From: Barthelona sp. PCE
Lineage: Eukaryota > Metamonada: BaSk clade
Direction: 5' to 3'
NCBI GenBank assembly: GCA_040285745.1
Contig: JAUFOR010000001.1
Coordinates: forward strand, 930,001 to 994,000
DNA length: 64,000 nucleotides
The notes beneath the pieces were generated by a model that made no database searches, was not told the DNA's origin, and saw only the letters and a list, made by a program, of their open reading frames with translations. The first letter of the stretch is position 1, and each line of letters starts with the position of its first letter. Below, in pieces: positions 38,547 through 50,700 of the stretch. The position numbers and the translations under genes are program-made.

Positions 38547-40699
38547 TAACCCTCATAATAATCGGGCATTTGGTACTCAACGATGGACGCCTCCGCCAGG
38601 AACGAAGGAAGGTGGAACGTTTCCACTGTGGGATTCATCGATTCCGGGTCTTCTTCAACGTTGTATGTTTTCAACACCATGGTCTTGGTCTCTTTTTCGT
38701 ATGACATTTCTTGAACAGTGTTATTGGGTAGATTTAGATTTCGGCTCATTTTCTCAGTCTCTTCTTTGTATGACATATCATGAACAACATTATTAGGCAT
38801 ATTTTGCATATTCATAATGTGTAAATTGTCGTTTGTGTAAAAATGCGTTTTAATTGCACCATCTTCAATGTATACTTTAATAATACCATCCCTTAAGTGT
38901 ATGCAGGAATCTCCCAGGAAATCTCGGAATAAGTTGCCTCCATAGGGGTCATAATCAAGCCAATACTCATTAAGAAGAACAGGCTCTAAGAAGCTTCCTG
39001 TTGACCAATCTAAACAGCGTAAATGTTGCGTTCCTCCATCTTCCCAGTATACACATTCAATAAACAGCTGATGATCAGGTGTTTCAGCCAATGTACGAGG
39101 GTTAAAGTGAACATCTATATCATATCCATGTTCAGAAACAATGTGCTTTTGAACATCCACAACATACCCGTTGACATTGAACCGAAAGAAATGGATTGCA
39201 TTACTACACAGAATACACGCTGAATTATCAATATGTGAACCATGAGCACTACTGACGGAAATATTCGGAGGAAGATCCAAAATCACATTATTCCCTAAAT
39301 GAACCAATGTTGTACCATCTTCACGATATTCAACATTTAAGGGCAGCCCTTGAATAAAACCTAAGTGTTTAGAGCCACAATGAGGTAAAATAGTTGTGAT
39401 GGGTTCGGATTCTGAGTCGTTCCAACGTAATTTGACATATGTAGCACCTGTTTCACTACGTACCTCTGCAAATACAATAAAATCATCTTCATTTGGAACT
39501 GATAGGATACTACACCTCGTACGTGAAAACTGTTTCCATAGCCCATGCAGCACAATAATCTTCCTTTTTTTGAAAAGAAAGTAACATCTTATCAAAGAGT
39601 TATAATCATACACTTCCGCTGTCCCATCAAAAAAAATTCGTTTTGGGTGAAGACTGTTCAAACACACAACCTCATCATCAACTGCTCTGAATTTGATTGG
39701 GCCATAACGTCCTGTTATTTCATCAACACCATAAAAAACACAATCTTCGTCACGAAAGGAATTATCGTTCAAATTTATATGCTTCAACCCATCGCAAACT
39801 ACATTATTAAAATTCATTTCACTCTCTAACATCTTCAATTCACCGTTTTCAATATGAACCACCATCGTGAAACTTGATTCAATGAATACCATTGACAAAA
39901 CATCTTGAGTGAGCGTTAATAATGCAAAATTTGAGTCTATATCAATATTCAATCCTTTAAGCTGTGGAAACCTTTCTGTTAAGTTAACTTGGTTCCTTTG
40001 GCTGTCAAATATTACCAATTCACCATATCTATGATCGCCAAGGATTGAGCCAAAACAATCCGAGTTGTAACACCTGATGATGAATTTTGAATGGATACCA
40101 AGCAACTGTTCAACATCAGGTTCATGTGCCTCGTCCATGTCATCAGCAGAAAAATTGTATTGCCATGTGGTATCATCTTTGCATTTCCTTAACAAAATGT
40201 AGTTTGAATTGATGATTGATTGAGAGCTATACTCTCCAAGACATCTATATTCCTCGGTTATAACATTAAATATGTAGCACTGCCTCACTCTTCTAAAATT
40301 AACGTATTCTTCAATGGTGAATAGTAGGTGGTTTTCATCCATCGGAATTATTCTGCTAATTTTGGATCTTCTTATGCATATTCTCCTTCTTGTATGCACA
40401 TCACTCATGATATGATCAAATAATAAGATATCAAGATGGGTTACAATATTATTTTCGCAAAGTATATCGATGATCATATAAGATTCTCCGGCTCTAAGCT
40501 TAGTTGTGTATTTAAGAGGCTCACGCGTATCCCCCACATACCCAACAAAGTCCTTGCCTTCAACGGCGCTCTCAATGAGGCTGATATCTGAGTTTTCTCT
40601 TGATTTAAGCAATCTTAGACCCTTTCCCTCAAATATCATCTGCCCCTCGGGATACGCCTTGATGATAAGGTCGTCTTCGAATTTTCGAACCCTAGGCAT
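38534..40699 (-). CDS. Beta-rich propeller-like protein with C-terminal repeat
   Basis: 721 residues from ATG 40699. Successive strands of alternating hydrophobic residues with Asp/Gly turns suggest beta-propeller folding, but no WD or Kelch signature is clear. There is no signal peptide or membrane span. Near the C-terminus (DNA 38688-38806) a 23-residue unit is repeated in tandem, with the cores LPNNTVQEMSYEKET and MPNNVVHDMSYKEET. The gene lies inside the 7.2-kb spacer between the inverted arms, next to the kinase-HECT gene. Function unknown. Confidence 0.75.
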   Translation of the reverse strand: MPRVRKFEDDLIIKAYPEGQMIFEGKGLRLLKSRENSDISLIESAVEGKDFVGYVGDTREPLKYTTKLRAGESYMIIDILCENNIVTHLDILLFDHIMSDVHTRRRICIRRSKISRIIPMDENHLLFTIEEYVNFRRVRQCYIFNVITEEYRCLGEYSSQSIINSNYILLRKCKDDTTWQYNFSADDMDEAHEPDVEQLLGIHSKFIIRCYNSDCFGSILGDHRYGELVIFDSQRNQVNLTERFPQLKGLNIDIDSNFALLTLTQDVLSMVFIESSFTMVVHIENGELKMLESEMNFNNVVCDGLKHINLNDNSFRDEDCVFYGVDEITGRYGPIKFRAVDDEVVCLNSLHPKRIFFDGTAEVYDYNSLIRCYFLFKKRKIIVLHGLWKQFSRTRCSILSVPNEDDFIVFAEVRSETGATYVKLRWNDSESEPITTILPHCGSKHLGFIQGLPLNVEYREDGTTLVHLGNNVILDLPPNISVSSAHGSHIDNSACILCSNAIHFFRFNVNGYVVDVQKHIVSEHGYDIDVHFNPRTLAETPDHQLFIECVYWEDGGTQHLRCLDWSTGSFLEPVLLNEYWLDYDPYGGNLFRDFLGDSCIHLRDGIIKVYIEDGAIKTHFYTNDNLHIMNMQNMPNNVVHDMSYKEETEKMSRNLNLPNNTVQEMSYEKETKTMVLKTYNVEEDPESMNPTVETFHLPSFLAEASIVEYQMPDYYEGYHNE

Positions 40700-41421
40700 G
40701 AATAGCCGTGATTATGTAGGTGAATATTGAGATAGCATGTATTTCTTAAAAATCAGTGTTTACACGTGGAATATATAGATGATATAATACATGTGAAGCG
40801 TAAACAAAAAGCGCGAATGTGAAACAGAACTGCATTTGTATTTCTATCCCCTCACAATTTTATTGATGTGGTTCACAGGGCTTGTACCACGTGATACCTA
40901 AAATGGTGGACGCGTACGGGGATTGGGTTGGTTGTGGGGCACGTTTTGGCTACATTGCGGGTGCAGATAGCAGATAATATATTTGAGTGTTTTGTAGATG
41001 ATTAAAAAATCTCCCAACAATAATCTGGTTTCTTTCAGCATGAATAACGATTGGTGCCACGATATCTATTACCCTGTTGCCAATTTTGTTCTGCATGCTG
41101 CAAGTGCCACCCTTCTTTGTTCCCCTCCTCCCTACGGTGTATCAGCTACCTTCTTGACGCTTCTCTTTCACATTCTTTTTATCGAATTTGAATTGCAATG
41201 AACACGCTTCATTTTGTTATTCAAATCACTGAAGATGAAGCCAGTAAGAGATTTTTAGAATTTGAATCTGTTTCCGACTTGGTGGGATCTGTCTTGACAC
41301 TTTTTGACCTTAAATACATATATAACACCATGTAAGGCATGAAAAATGCTGCAATAATAGAGATTAGTGATTTTTTCAATTTTCTTTTTTCCACTTATTA
41401 CAAACAATATCTCTTGGTGAC
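40700..41421. other. Intergenic between divergent genes
   Basis: About 720 bases. A GC-rich island at roughly 40885-40970 stands out from the AT-rich flanks and has no convincing coding frame; it may be a non-coding RNA. A 45-codon ATG frame at 41198-41335 is listed separately. T-rich tracts precede the kinase-HECT start. Confidence 0.4.
41198..41335 (+). CDS. Short ERH-like N-terminal frame
   Basis: An ATG frame of 45 codons whose product (MNTLHFVIQITEDEASKR onward, then FESVSDLVGSVLTLFD) recalls the first half of Enhancer of rudimentary homolog: the opening strand, an ESV turn and a helix. The second half of ERH is not found downstream in any frame, so this is a fragment, a decayed copy or a chance match. 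Confidence 0.22.
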   Translation: MNTLHFVIQITEDEASKRFLEFESVSDLVGSVLTLFDLKYIYNTM

Positions 41422-44400
41422 ATGATACAAATATTTGCTGATAAAGACAGAAAGTTGACTATTATACGTCAAAACGAATCTGGTGGTCTTGAACCAATTA
41501 CTCTCGCAACAGAGAAATATTTAAATATCTTTTGGGTTTCAAGGAACGAAAAGGTTCTGGCCACTGTGCATTCAAACCCTTCTAATTCTGGTTCCTCAAT
41601 TATTAAAATTTTTGGTATTCCATCTTTAAGTTTATTTAGTTCAATTAATGTGGATGGTGAGGTTAAACATGGCTGTCTGAGCTATGATGGGCAATTTCTT
41701 GCATATAGCTCAGTCAATCGATACTATAGCTATGATTTGGAAACAAGAAACTGCCTTTCCACCATTTCTTGTTCTGGTGGTTCTATTTGTTGGGTTAATT
41801 CTAAAAATATCTTAATTATAGACAATAACTATATTTGTGTATACGATCACAATCAGCAAAAACAAGGACAGAGAGCAGGTAACCTTATCTTTGAAGAACA
41901 AAATCAATTTTTTATAATGCTTTCAGGGTATCAGGGTAATGCACATAGAATATTAAATTTGTCAGGTTCAGAGATAGAGAGATATCCAAACCCAAACGAT
42001 ACAAGAATGCTTCTAGGTGACATTTCTGCTCAGTATATGGTCCTTGCTAATAATTCTGTGATTCAATTGTTCAGCAGAAACACGAAGCAAATATGCTGTT
42101 CATTCAACGTAGAGGGTAAAAAGCAGTCCATTTATATTTCACATGACGAAAAGTATTTTTCAGTCAATATGCAATGTGGAGATTCACAAATATTTTGTAT
42201 TCAGTCAAGAAAGCGTATAACAACTATTGCCAAATGCTATATTGGAAGTACACCAACAATTACAGTTTTTAATAAGCATTTAATCAAAATTGATACCACA
42301 CAATTAGGTTCTTATATTGTCAAAGCTGGTGAAATCATTCCTTGTAATCCCCAAATGCTAATTTCTAAAGTTCCAAACGGTTATCTATTGTTTTTTAAAT
42401 CCTATGTTTCACATGTATCCAAATCAGGTGAATGTCAAAGTTTTGATTTTGATGACGATATTGTTAATGTTCAAAGAGAATCGGAATCGGTATTTAGAGT
42501 AGAATTTGGGAATGGAACAATTATGTTGAAGGAATGGGCTGGATCTGATTTTGTTCGAAAAGTAAGATGTGATAATGGCAGTAGTAATCTCATTGATGCT
42601 AACTTGAGTATCATTAACCTTCGCTCCAAACTTGCTGAGCAGAGGATAATGTATCAAAAGGAACTTAATGAACAGAAAATATTTTTTCAAGAAAAACTCA
42701 CTGCTCAAGAAGAAAAAACTCAAGTGAAGTTCTCAGAAATGGATGTGAAGTTCCAGGTTACATTCGATACATTAAGTCAGTTGGTACCCAATTCAGGCAA
42801 CAAGGAGTTCGGTGAACTGATTGCGTATAGCAATGAATGTGCAGAAGTTATCCAACAACTCTATGTTCCATCGCAGTCTTTCTTGGACTGGATATCTTCA
42901 GATCCAACTGTGCAGACAATGGAGAAGCACTTAGATGAACTGGAAATGGCCATATCATACGTCAGGGATTTCAGAAACATCATTGTAGCGTTTGAGATTA
43001 ATGAAACGTTGGCTTCAACCTTTTCATCTCGCTTTGACAAGCTTGTTTCCCGGTTTCCCATCGCAAAGGTGCTTAATGAGAGAGCTTTTGCCGAAAAACT
43101 TAGAGAGTTAACATCTTTTGATTTCAGCTTTGAACTTTTTCACTTACTTTCGGATCAAGATCTGAAAAATTCACATGTTGTAATGAATTTATTCATTGAC
43201 AAACTCAACACTCTTACGCGATCTTCCAAGCAAATCAAAGGTATCGCTAAGGATTTGGAGGAATCTCGGGAAGAGCAAGAGCTTGATTCTCTTGATCATC
43301 CAGTGAATTTTGATCGACTTTACACATTGCAACAGAGAATGGAACGCCATGCGTCGGAGATCAGTGAAGCTGAATGTGTCAATTTTGAAAAAGCAAAGGG
43401 ATATATGACTCGTCTGGTTACTCAGAACATCAAAACGCTCAAAAAAACTATATGTGAACTGGCACTAGCAGTTGACCTTTCCAAGACAATTGAGGAGTTG
43501 GATCTTAAAGCAATAAGGTTCCCTTCGATTCCTAAGATCATTAGTTATGACAGCTATTTGAATGGTGGGCTTCAAGATTTTGGATTATATAACGGCACCA
43601 TCGATACGGATGATCTGTTCATCAAGTGTATTTGCGTCTCAAAGGGGATGAAGCGCGGTCTGGATGATAATATAAAGGCAATAAGACGCGAACTGCGCGT
43701 TCTGACCAAGCTAGACCCTTGCACAGTAACTCTTAAGAACGTAGTGTTTGTACCAAAGATGTCACGTGGAACTGCTACCATGATGTTTGTGTGTATTGAG
43801 CTGGAGCGTGCACCGTTTGATCTTGAGAAGTATCTTGAATCATTTCCTGATGTTAACCAGGAGACGAAGAACTCTCTTGCTCATCAGCTTGTGATGTGTA
43901 TCTTCTCTATACACGCAAAGGGTATCACTCTGCGTGATATCAAGCCACAGAACATCTTAGTATATTGTAACAAAGATGGAACAAATCCCAAGTTGAAATT
44001 ATGCGACTTTGGTGTAAGCATCGACAACTCACAAACTATTGGAGGTAACACTATGGTTGGAACGTTTGGTTATATGGCCCAAGAAGTTATGATGGGCCAA
44101 CCGCACACTTTACTGAGCGATATTTTTGCACTTGGAAAAACTGTTGCCTACATTTATGCACAAGACAGAACAAACGTTGCTCAGCTTGTTTTACCTGAAG
44201 ACTGCATGCATTTTGAAATCATCCAGCGCTGTCAAGCCAAAGATCCTCAGCTCAGACCGTCCATTTACGAGCTTAACTGTCATGAGTGGCACACTAATGT
44301 ACCCGCAGCTCAGGACCGCCTCACACTCATCCGCCGTCAGATCAACCAGTTTATTGTCACAAAGCAGGCTCTGTTACGCGATAACGATCGTGAGGGAAGC

Positions 44401-45627
44401 ACCATGAAGTTTGAACAAGTGGAGCAGACCTTTGACGAATTTTTCGTGACTGTGTTCAGCGATATCAACTCGTTTATGAGTGGAACCGAATACTTCGATG
44501 CCTCAATTACATTATACGGTATGGAACAACTCTCAATTCCCCAATTCATTGATTACATTTTCGAGCATCATTCTTTGCCTCAAATCAATACCGAAACATC
44601 AGATGATGTCTTGATAGCCATGTGCGGCTTCCTGTACTGCTGCTTTGTGTTCCAATCACCAATTGATGACTTGCAGGTTGGTCAGTTTTTGATCAACGCA
44701 CTCAGTGAAGATCACGATAAGCTTTCTGATAGAAAAGTCTTTGGCAAGGTGTTCCCAACCGAATCGGCGTACATCCTTAACATGCTGAATCACGAGGGTC
44801 TGAACTTCAACTTCTTCGGAGGTGAGGACAAGTTGGTAACTGCTGAAAACATTGATGAATTCCTGCAACTCGCCCGTGTCACGGTTTCCGAACCATGGAT
44901 GGAGCTGTCTAAGAAGGTTAACGCAGTGTTTAACGCTCATGAACTCACTGCCCAGCTTGGCGTCACCCTCACTTTCTCTGAAGTCAAATCTATGATGTGC
45001 GGACCTCCTCGTTTCACCGCAGAGCAGGTGCTTGCTACCTTTAACTATGATGACAAGGTACCCAATAACGTGCGTGATGCACTAGCAGAAGTTCTACAAG
45101 GTTTCAACTCAATGGACATTCTCCAGTTCGTTTACTGGTTAAATGGCTCACCGGAACTACACTCATACATCGTCATTCTACAGCCTGACGACACTATGCT
45201 ACCTACTGTTGCTCTCTGTGATCACTCTCTGAGATTGCCCAACAACATATTGCGTATCCGCGAAGGACTACCACTAGCTATTCGCGGTATCCTGCCCAAG
45301 GAGTTCAAGTTGCTCATCACACAGCGACTTTCGCAATGGACGCAGGAAGATGTTGACAATCTCAACAACCGTCTTCAAAATGCACCACGCAAAACCATCG
45401 ATTTCAATCGAATTGATGGGGTGCCATCTTTGCGTGTCTGCCCGAACTGCTTGACTCCTGTAGAGCATATTAGCGGTTGCAAGAGCATGAAGTGTCCCAC
45501 ATGCAGTCGCAGTTTTTGTTTTGTTTGCCTTTCTGCGAGTTGCGGTCACCATGGACGTTGTCAGGTTCAGGACATACAGCGTGTGACTCTCACACAAGTT
45601 AAAAATAGAATGAAAGAGTTCCAATGA
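41422..45627 (+). CDS. Propeller-like / kinase / HECT / RING2 fusion protein (1401 aa)
   Basis: 1401 residues from ATG 41422 in one unbroken frame. Residues 1-365 are beta-rich and propeller-like; 390-450 are coiled coil; 450-705 are helical. Residues about 710-955 are a protein kinase domain with Lys735 (LFIKCI), alpha-C Glu757, LRDIKPQN (Asp839, Lys841, Asn844), DFG (Asp862) and GYMAQEV in place of APE; the His of HRD is Leu. Residues about 985-1310 follow the HECT E3 pattern: an N-lobe with GFLYCCFVFQSPIDDL, then LVTAENIDEFLQL and FSEVKSMMCG. The C-lobe has MDILQFVYWLNGS and LPTVALCDHSLRLP, where Cys1266 sits at the thioester position. Residues 1340-1369 form a RING2/IBR-type zinc module with CPNC, GCKSMKC, CPTC and FCFVC. 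It is probably a ubiquitin ligase with kinase activity, possibly phosphorylation-regulated. Roles are inferred. Confidence 0.88.
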   Translation: MIQIFADKDRKLTIIRQNESGGLEPITLATEKYLNIFWVSRNEKVLATVHSNPSNSGSSIIKIFGIPSLSLFSSINVDGEVKHGCLSYDGQFLAYSSVNRYYSYDLETRNCLSTISCSGGSICWVNSKNILIIDNNYICVYDHNQQKQGQRAGNLIFEEQNQFFIMLSGYQGNAHRILNLSGSEIERYPNPNDTRMLLGDISAQYMVLANNSVIQLFSRNTKQICCSFNVEGKKQSIYISHDEKYFSVNMQCGDSQIFCIQSRKRITTIAKCYIGSTPTITVFNKHLIKIDTTQLGSYIVKAGEIIPCNPQMLISKVPNGYLLFFKSYVSHVSKSGECQSFDFDDDIVNVQRESESVFRVEFGNGTIMLKEWAGSDFVRKVRCDNGSSNLIDANLSIINLRSKLAEQRIMYQKELNEQKIFFQEKLTAQEEKTQVKFSEMDVKFQVTFDTLSQLVPNSGNKEFGELIAYSNECAEVIQQLYVPSQSFLDWISSDPTVQTMEKHLDELEMAISYVRDFRNIIVAFEINETLASTFSSRFDKLVSRFPIAKVLNERAFAEKLRELTSFDFSFELFHLLSDQDLKNSHVVMNLFIDKLNTLTRSSKQIKGIAKDLEESREEQELDSLDHPVNFDRLYTLQQRMERHASEISEAECVNFEKAKGYMTRLVTQNIKTLKKTICELALAVDLSKTIEELDLKAIRFPSIPKIISYDSYLNGGLQDFGLYNGTIDTDDLFIKCICVSKGMKRGLDDNIKAIRRELRVLTKLDPCTVTLKNVVFVPKMSRGTATMMFVCIELERAPFDLEKYLESFPDVNQETKNSLAHQLVMCIFSIHAKGITLRDIKPQNILVYCNKDGTNPKLKLCDFGVSIDNSQTIGGNTMVGTFGYMAQEVMMGQPHTLLSDIFALGKTVAYIYAQDRTNVAQLVLPEDCMHFEIIQRCQAKDPQLRPSIYELNCHEWHTNVPAAQDRLTLIRRQINQFIVTKQALLRDNDREGSTMKFEQVEQTFDEFFVTVFSDINSFMSGTEYFDASITLYGMEQLSIPQFIDYIFEHHSLPQINTETSDDVLIAMCGFLYCCFVFQSPIDDLQVGQFLINALSEDHDKLSDRKVFGKVFPTESAYILNMLNHEGLNFNFFGGEDKLVTAENIDEFLQLARVTVSEPWMELSKKVNAVFNAHELTAQLGVTLTFSEVKSMMCGPPRFTAEQVLATFNYDDKVPNNVRDALAEVLQGFNSMDILQFVYWLNGSPELHSYIVILQPDDTMLPTVALCDHSLRLPNNILRIREGLPLAIRGILPKEFKLLITQRLSQWTQEDVDNLNNRLQNAPRKTIDFNRIDGVPSLRVCPNCLTPVEHISGCKSMKCPTCSRSFCFVCLSASCGHHGRCQVQDIQRVTLTQVKNRMKEFQ

Positions 45628-45683
45628 TGCAATAAATGAGATTTTCTTCCCTCATATGTTAACGGGTAGAGTAAGATTTTTAC

Positions 45684-47685
<2,002 letters not shown>

Positions 47686-47738
47686 CTTAAATATTTTGCT
47701 TTTGCAAAAAATATTATAATCCTTTACATATTTGGGCA

Positions 47739-49049
47739 ATGTCTGTCCATTTCATCTTTAAAAATGGAAAGACATCACGAGGGGAGCTCACAGATTCGAT
47801 GAAAATGGAGTTTAGACCTCTAATATATGATTTGAAGAATCTTAGACCAACAGTTGTCGTGGTAAATGAGGTAAATGAGTTTGAAAACATGCTTGAACCA
47901 GCTGAAATAGTATTTAATACAGACCTTACAGATTATTTTTACAAAAGTTTGTTTGATTTCGTCGATCCGCTTCGAAACGCCATTAAATCAGCACACCCTC
48001 TTCTCCCCAACATGAAAAGTTTCCTTTCTATGATGAAGGGAGAGGTGAAGGTGATGTTTGATATTATATACGATAAATATATGCGTTCACATCAGGTTCT
48101 GGTAAATCTTGAACGAAGCGCACACAGTAATGGGTCAGAAGAAATGAAGGATGCTCAAGAACCGATACCAGAATGGTTGTGTGAAGTTTTTGAGCAACAT
48201 GCATGTCACCACCCGTTACCCCACACATTAAAAGATTTTTTTGTTGGAACTTCGAAGCAGAAGTTCATCTACGACGATTTATGCAAGAAATGCGGCCGCT
48301 TGAAAGATATATTAGAAGTATTTAGAGATCAAATAGATAAAATCGGGTCACTGGATAGATTCTTCACATTGTTTCCCGATATTGAGAAGCTAATCGGTCA
48401 CCTGAAGTATATAAACAGCGTGATGAATAGCCCTGAAGACCACGAGCAGAACTGGCAAGTCCTTGGCGAAATTGACCAGAGCATAAAGGAGTCAGCAGCA
48501 ATCAATAACACAGAGGTGGATTTTGTCCTCGAGTTTGAAGCTTTTTTCACACCACTTTGGGAGATCGCTGAGGAGATGACCAATGCATTTGTACTGATGA
48601 AGGATCTGGAGACGATCCAGAAATCGTGCGCTGAGGAGCCGAATCAAACAGAGGAATTGGAGCTGTTCAAGGCAGAATTAGAGGCAAGGAACGCGTTCTA
48701 CGTTAAGTTGTCGAACGTTTTAGACCAGACTTCGAGGATAATTCAGAGAGAAGTTGACGAGGAAAAAGATCGAAGATTTGAGTTTAGCAAGCGTGATATG
48801 TCAGAATGGCATCCAGGTCTGGTCGAGATACTGAATGACGATATCATGGACGGTGTCACAGAACCGAAGAGGGACATGTCTGGAGTACAATATTTTGAGT
48901 CCGTTGAATGCGTGGCGCATCCGATGCATGATATTGAGTTGAAGGCAGAGAATTCTCTGGAGCAGAAATATAGAGCGCTCTTGTCGAAGAACAAGGAATT
49001 GAAGGAGGAGATCAGCTTCCTCCGTTTGCAAAAAGTAAACTGGACTTGA
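47739..49049 (+). CDS. Helical protein of unknown function (436 aa)
   Basis: 436 residues from ATG 47739, just outside the right repeat arm. After a short beta-like opening (SVHFIFKNGKTSRGEL) it is predicted almost all-helical, with a coiled coil at the C-terminus (LEQKYRALLSKNKELKEEISFLR). There is a CX2C in DLCKKCGRL but no full zinc site. No family recognised. Its stop is 4 nt from the stop of the convergent gene. Confidence 0.72.
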   Translation: MSVHFIFKNGKTSRGELTDSMKMEFRPLIYDLKNLRPTVVVVNEVNEFENMLEPAEIVFNTDLTDYFYKSLFDFVDPLRNAIKSAHPLLPNMKSFLSMMKGEVKVMFDIIYDKYMRSHQVLVNLERSAHSNGSEEMKDAQEPIPEWLCEVFEQHACHHPLPHTLKDFFVGTSKQKFIYDDLCKKCGRLKDILEVFRDQIDKIGSLDRFFTLFPDIEKLIGHLKYINSVMNSPEDHEQNWQVLGEIDQSIKESAAINNTEVDFVLEFEAFFTPLWEIAEEMTNAFVLMKDLETIQKSCAEEPNQTEELELFKAELEARNAFYVKLSNVLDQTSRIIQREVDEEKDRRFEFSKRDMSEWHPGLVEILNDDIMDGVTEPKRDMSGVQYFESVECVAHPMHDIELKAENSLEQKYRALLSKNKELKEEISFLRLQKVNWT

Positions 49050-49053
49050 ATAT

Positions 49054-50571
49054 TTACAATCTGTGTTTTAATCTGGTGTGTGGAAGCTTCTCTTTCACAA
49101 CCGTTGATCTCTCTCTGTTAGCTCTCCTTGTTAGATCCTTTTTAAACGTCGCATACCGATTTGCTATTCTCGGGTGGCTCGCCTTTTTGGCTATGTTAAG
49201 GCTCAAACTTGTGTTACGGCGCGGCTGCTTGGTCGACTGGGGCCCCTTTATGATGTTAACAAAACAACGCGTGAGCGAAAAGGAGTGGTATGGGTCGAGA
49301 ACATCGCCAATAATATCTATGGATTTTGCAATGATCTGATCAGCCCTGTCCAGCAACAGGAGCTGCTGTGCCTTGTCGTACATCTCAATCTCAAGCAGAT
49401 GCTCAATCTGTGTCGCCATTGATGAGAAATAGCCTGTTTTGGGGTCAACAACGACCGGTCCTCCGAAGAAACGGAACAGCACCGCAAGGGCACAAGAGCT
49501 AATTGAAAAGAGAGAGAATGAACAAATATGCGAGAAGCACGGGTATCTCGACCTAACATTATTCATAAATCGTGACCAGAGCAGATCCATATCGGACAAG
49601 ATGTGTTCCTTGACCAGCGAAAGGTGCTCTTCAATACCTTCAGTCATGTTTTTCCTGAGGTTCTTGTCGAATGATGCCTCACTGATGATTGTCACATAAA
49701 GATACTGTGCCGTTACGAAAACGAGGTTTATGATGACGTCGCAGATAAGAATAGACCGGAAATCTACCTCACTTAACACGGAATGATGAATGACATATTG
49801 CAAGGGTGCTGATTCCAAAAAGAGTTCCAGATATACACGAATCCCATCCAGCCTGAGTAAAGAAAAGTCGTTCGGCTCGGGTATGCCCACGTTTCTGGCG
49901 GGGTTGTGAGAATACTTTCCGAAAAAATTATACTGCGACATGTGCAATTTCCTTACTCTTTTAATATCATCGGAGCTACGTTCTCTGAACAGGTCAAGCT
50001 TGTGCTGCAGTAGTTGCAAGTTTTCCAACGTCATGATACGCTGTAATGACTGACTGGTCACATCGTTTTCTGTCCAGGAGTCAACATCAAGCTCATCATT
50101 TTGACTGCGTTGGCTTCCCTTCTTTATGATTTTAATGTGTTGCATGAATATGTCTTGCTGAAAAGTGCCGCTTAGAATCAAGAAATCTAATAGCAAACGG
50201 TTTTCTGTCAAATTTTCAGAAGAGAATACCTTCACTTTTCTTTTCTGCTTCTTTTCCCTTAAAAGAGTTCCCATTAGCAGGTTTCTGTTGGCTCTCACAG
50301 GCTCTAAATCAAGATTTGGTGATAGATTAGCGCTCACATGTAAACTTTCATAGCTAAGCCCATTATTTCTGAAAACAAACTCTACACTGAGAGCGTTCTC
50401 CGCCAAAAGTTCCTTGATGATGTTGTTAACAGCAGCTTTCGTTGGAGTAATATTCATACGCTCTAAATACTTTGCTCCAAACTCCTGATATGCTTGTTGC
50501 CTAATTTGAGGCGTTATCTTTGTTATTTGCCGCTTAACCGGGATGTCTATTGCAAAATCTTCTACATTCAT
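49054..50571 (-). CDS. Helical protein of unknown function (505 aa)
   Basis: 505 residues from ATG 50571 (another ATG lies 4 nt away out of frame). Mostly helical, with a hydrophobic stretch around ILICDVIINLVFVTAQYLYV and another at ICSFSLFSISSCALAVLFRFF. These may be membrane-associated or buried helices. The C-terminus is basic (KKDLTRRANRERSTVVKEK). I do not recognise a family. The start is preceded by CCCTTTTCAA (50585-50594, minus), 14 nt upstream, which supports the start. Confidence 0.7.
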   Translation of the reverse strand: MNVEDFAIDIPVKRQITKITPQIRQQAYQEFGAKYLERMNITPTKAAVNNIIKELLAENALSVEFVFRNNGLSYESLHVSANLSPNLDLEPVRANRNLLMGTLLREKKQKRKVKVFSSENLTENRLLLDFLILSGTFQQDIFMQHIKIIKKGSQRSQNDELDVDSWTENDVTSQSLQRIMTLENLQLLQHKLDLFRERSSDDIKRVRKLHMSQYNFFGKYSHNPARNVGIPEPNDFSLLRLDGIRVYLELFLESAPLQYVIHHSVLSEVDFRSILICDVIINLVFVTAQYLYVTIISEASFDKNLRKNMTEGIEEHLSLVKEHILSDMDLLWSRFMNNVRSRYPCFSHICSFSLFSISSCALAVLFRFFGGPVVVDPKTGYFSSMATQIEHLLEIEMYDKAQQLLLLDRADQIIAKSIDIIGDVLDPYHSFSLTRCFVNIIKGPQSTKQPRRNTSLSLNIAKKASHPRIANRYATFKKDLTRRANRERSTVVKEKLPHTRLKHRL

Positions 50572-50584
50572 GAGAGAATATAGG

Positions 50585-50594
50585 TTGAAAAGGG
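50585..50594 (-). promoter_or_regulatory. CCCTTTTCAA initiator-like element
   Basis: Reads CCCTTTTCAA on the minus strand, ending 14 nt before the ATG at 50571. Same element and spacing as at IFT121. Confidence 0.5.
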
Positions 50595-50700
50595 TTGAAA
50601 TATGAAAAACAAACTAGTGCACTTCATATTTTATTTATTGTTTAGCATTGCTCTCAAAGCATGTTATAGGTTTGAAATAAACGAAATGAAAAACACCTTA

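Noticed and set aside
41422-45627. Calling the 1401-residue protein an RBR (RING1-IBR-RING2) ligase.
   Set aside because: Only a RING2-type Cys pattern exists at the C-terminus; there is no RING1 or second IBR. The preceding region follows the HECT pattern instead.
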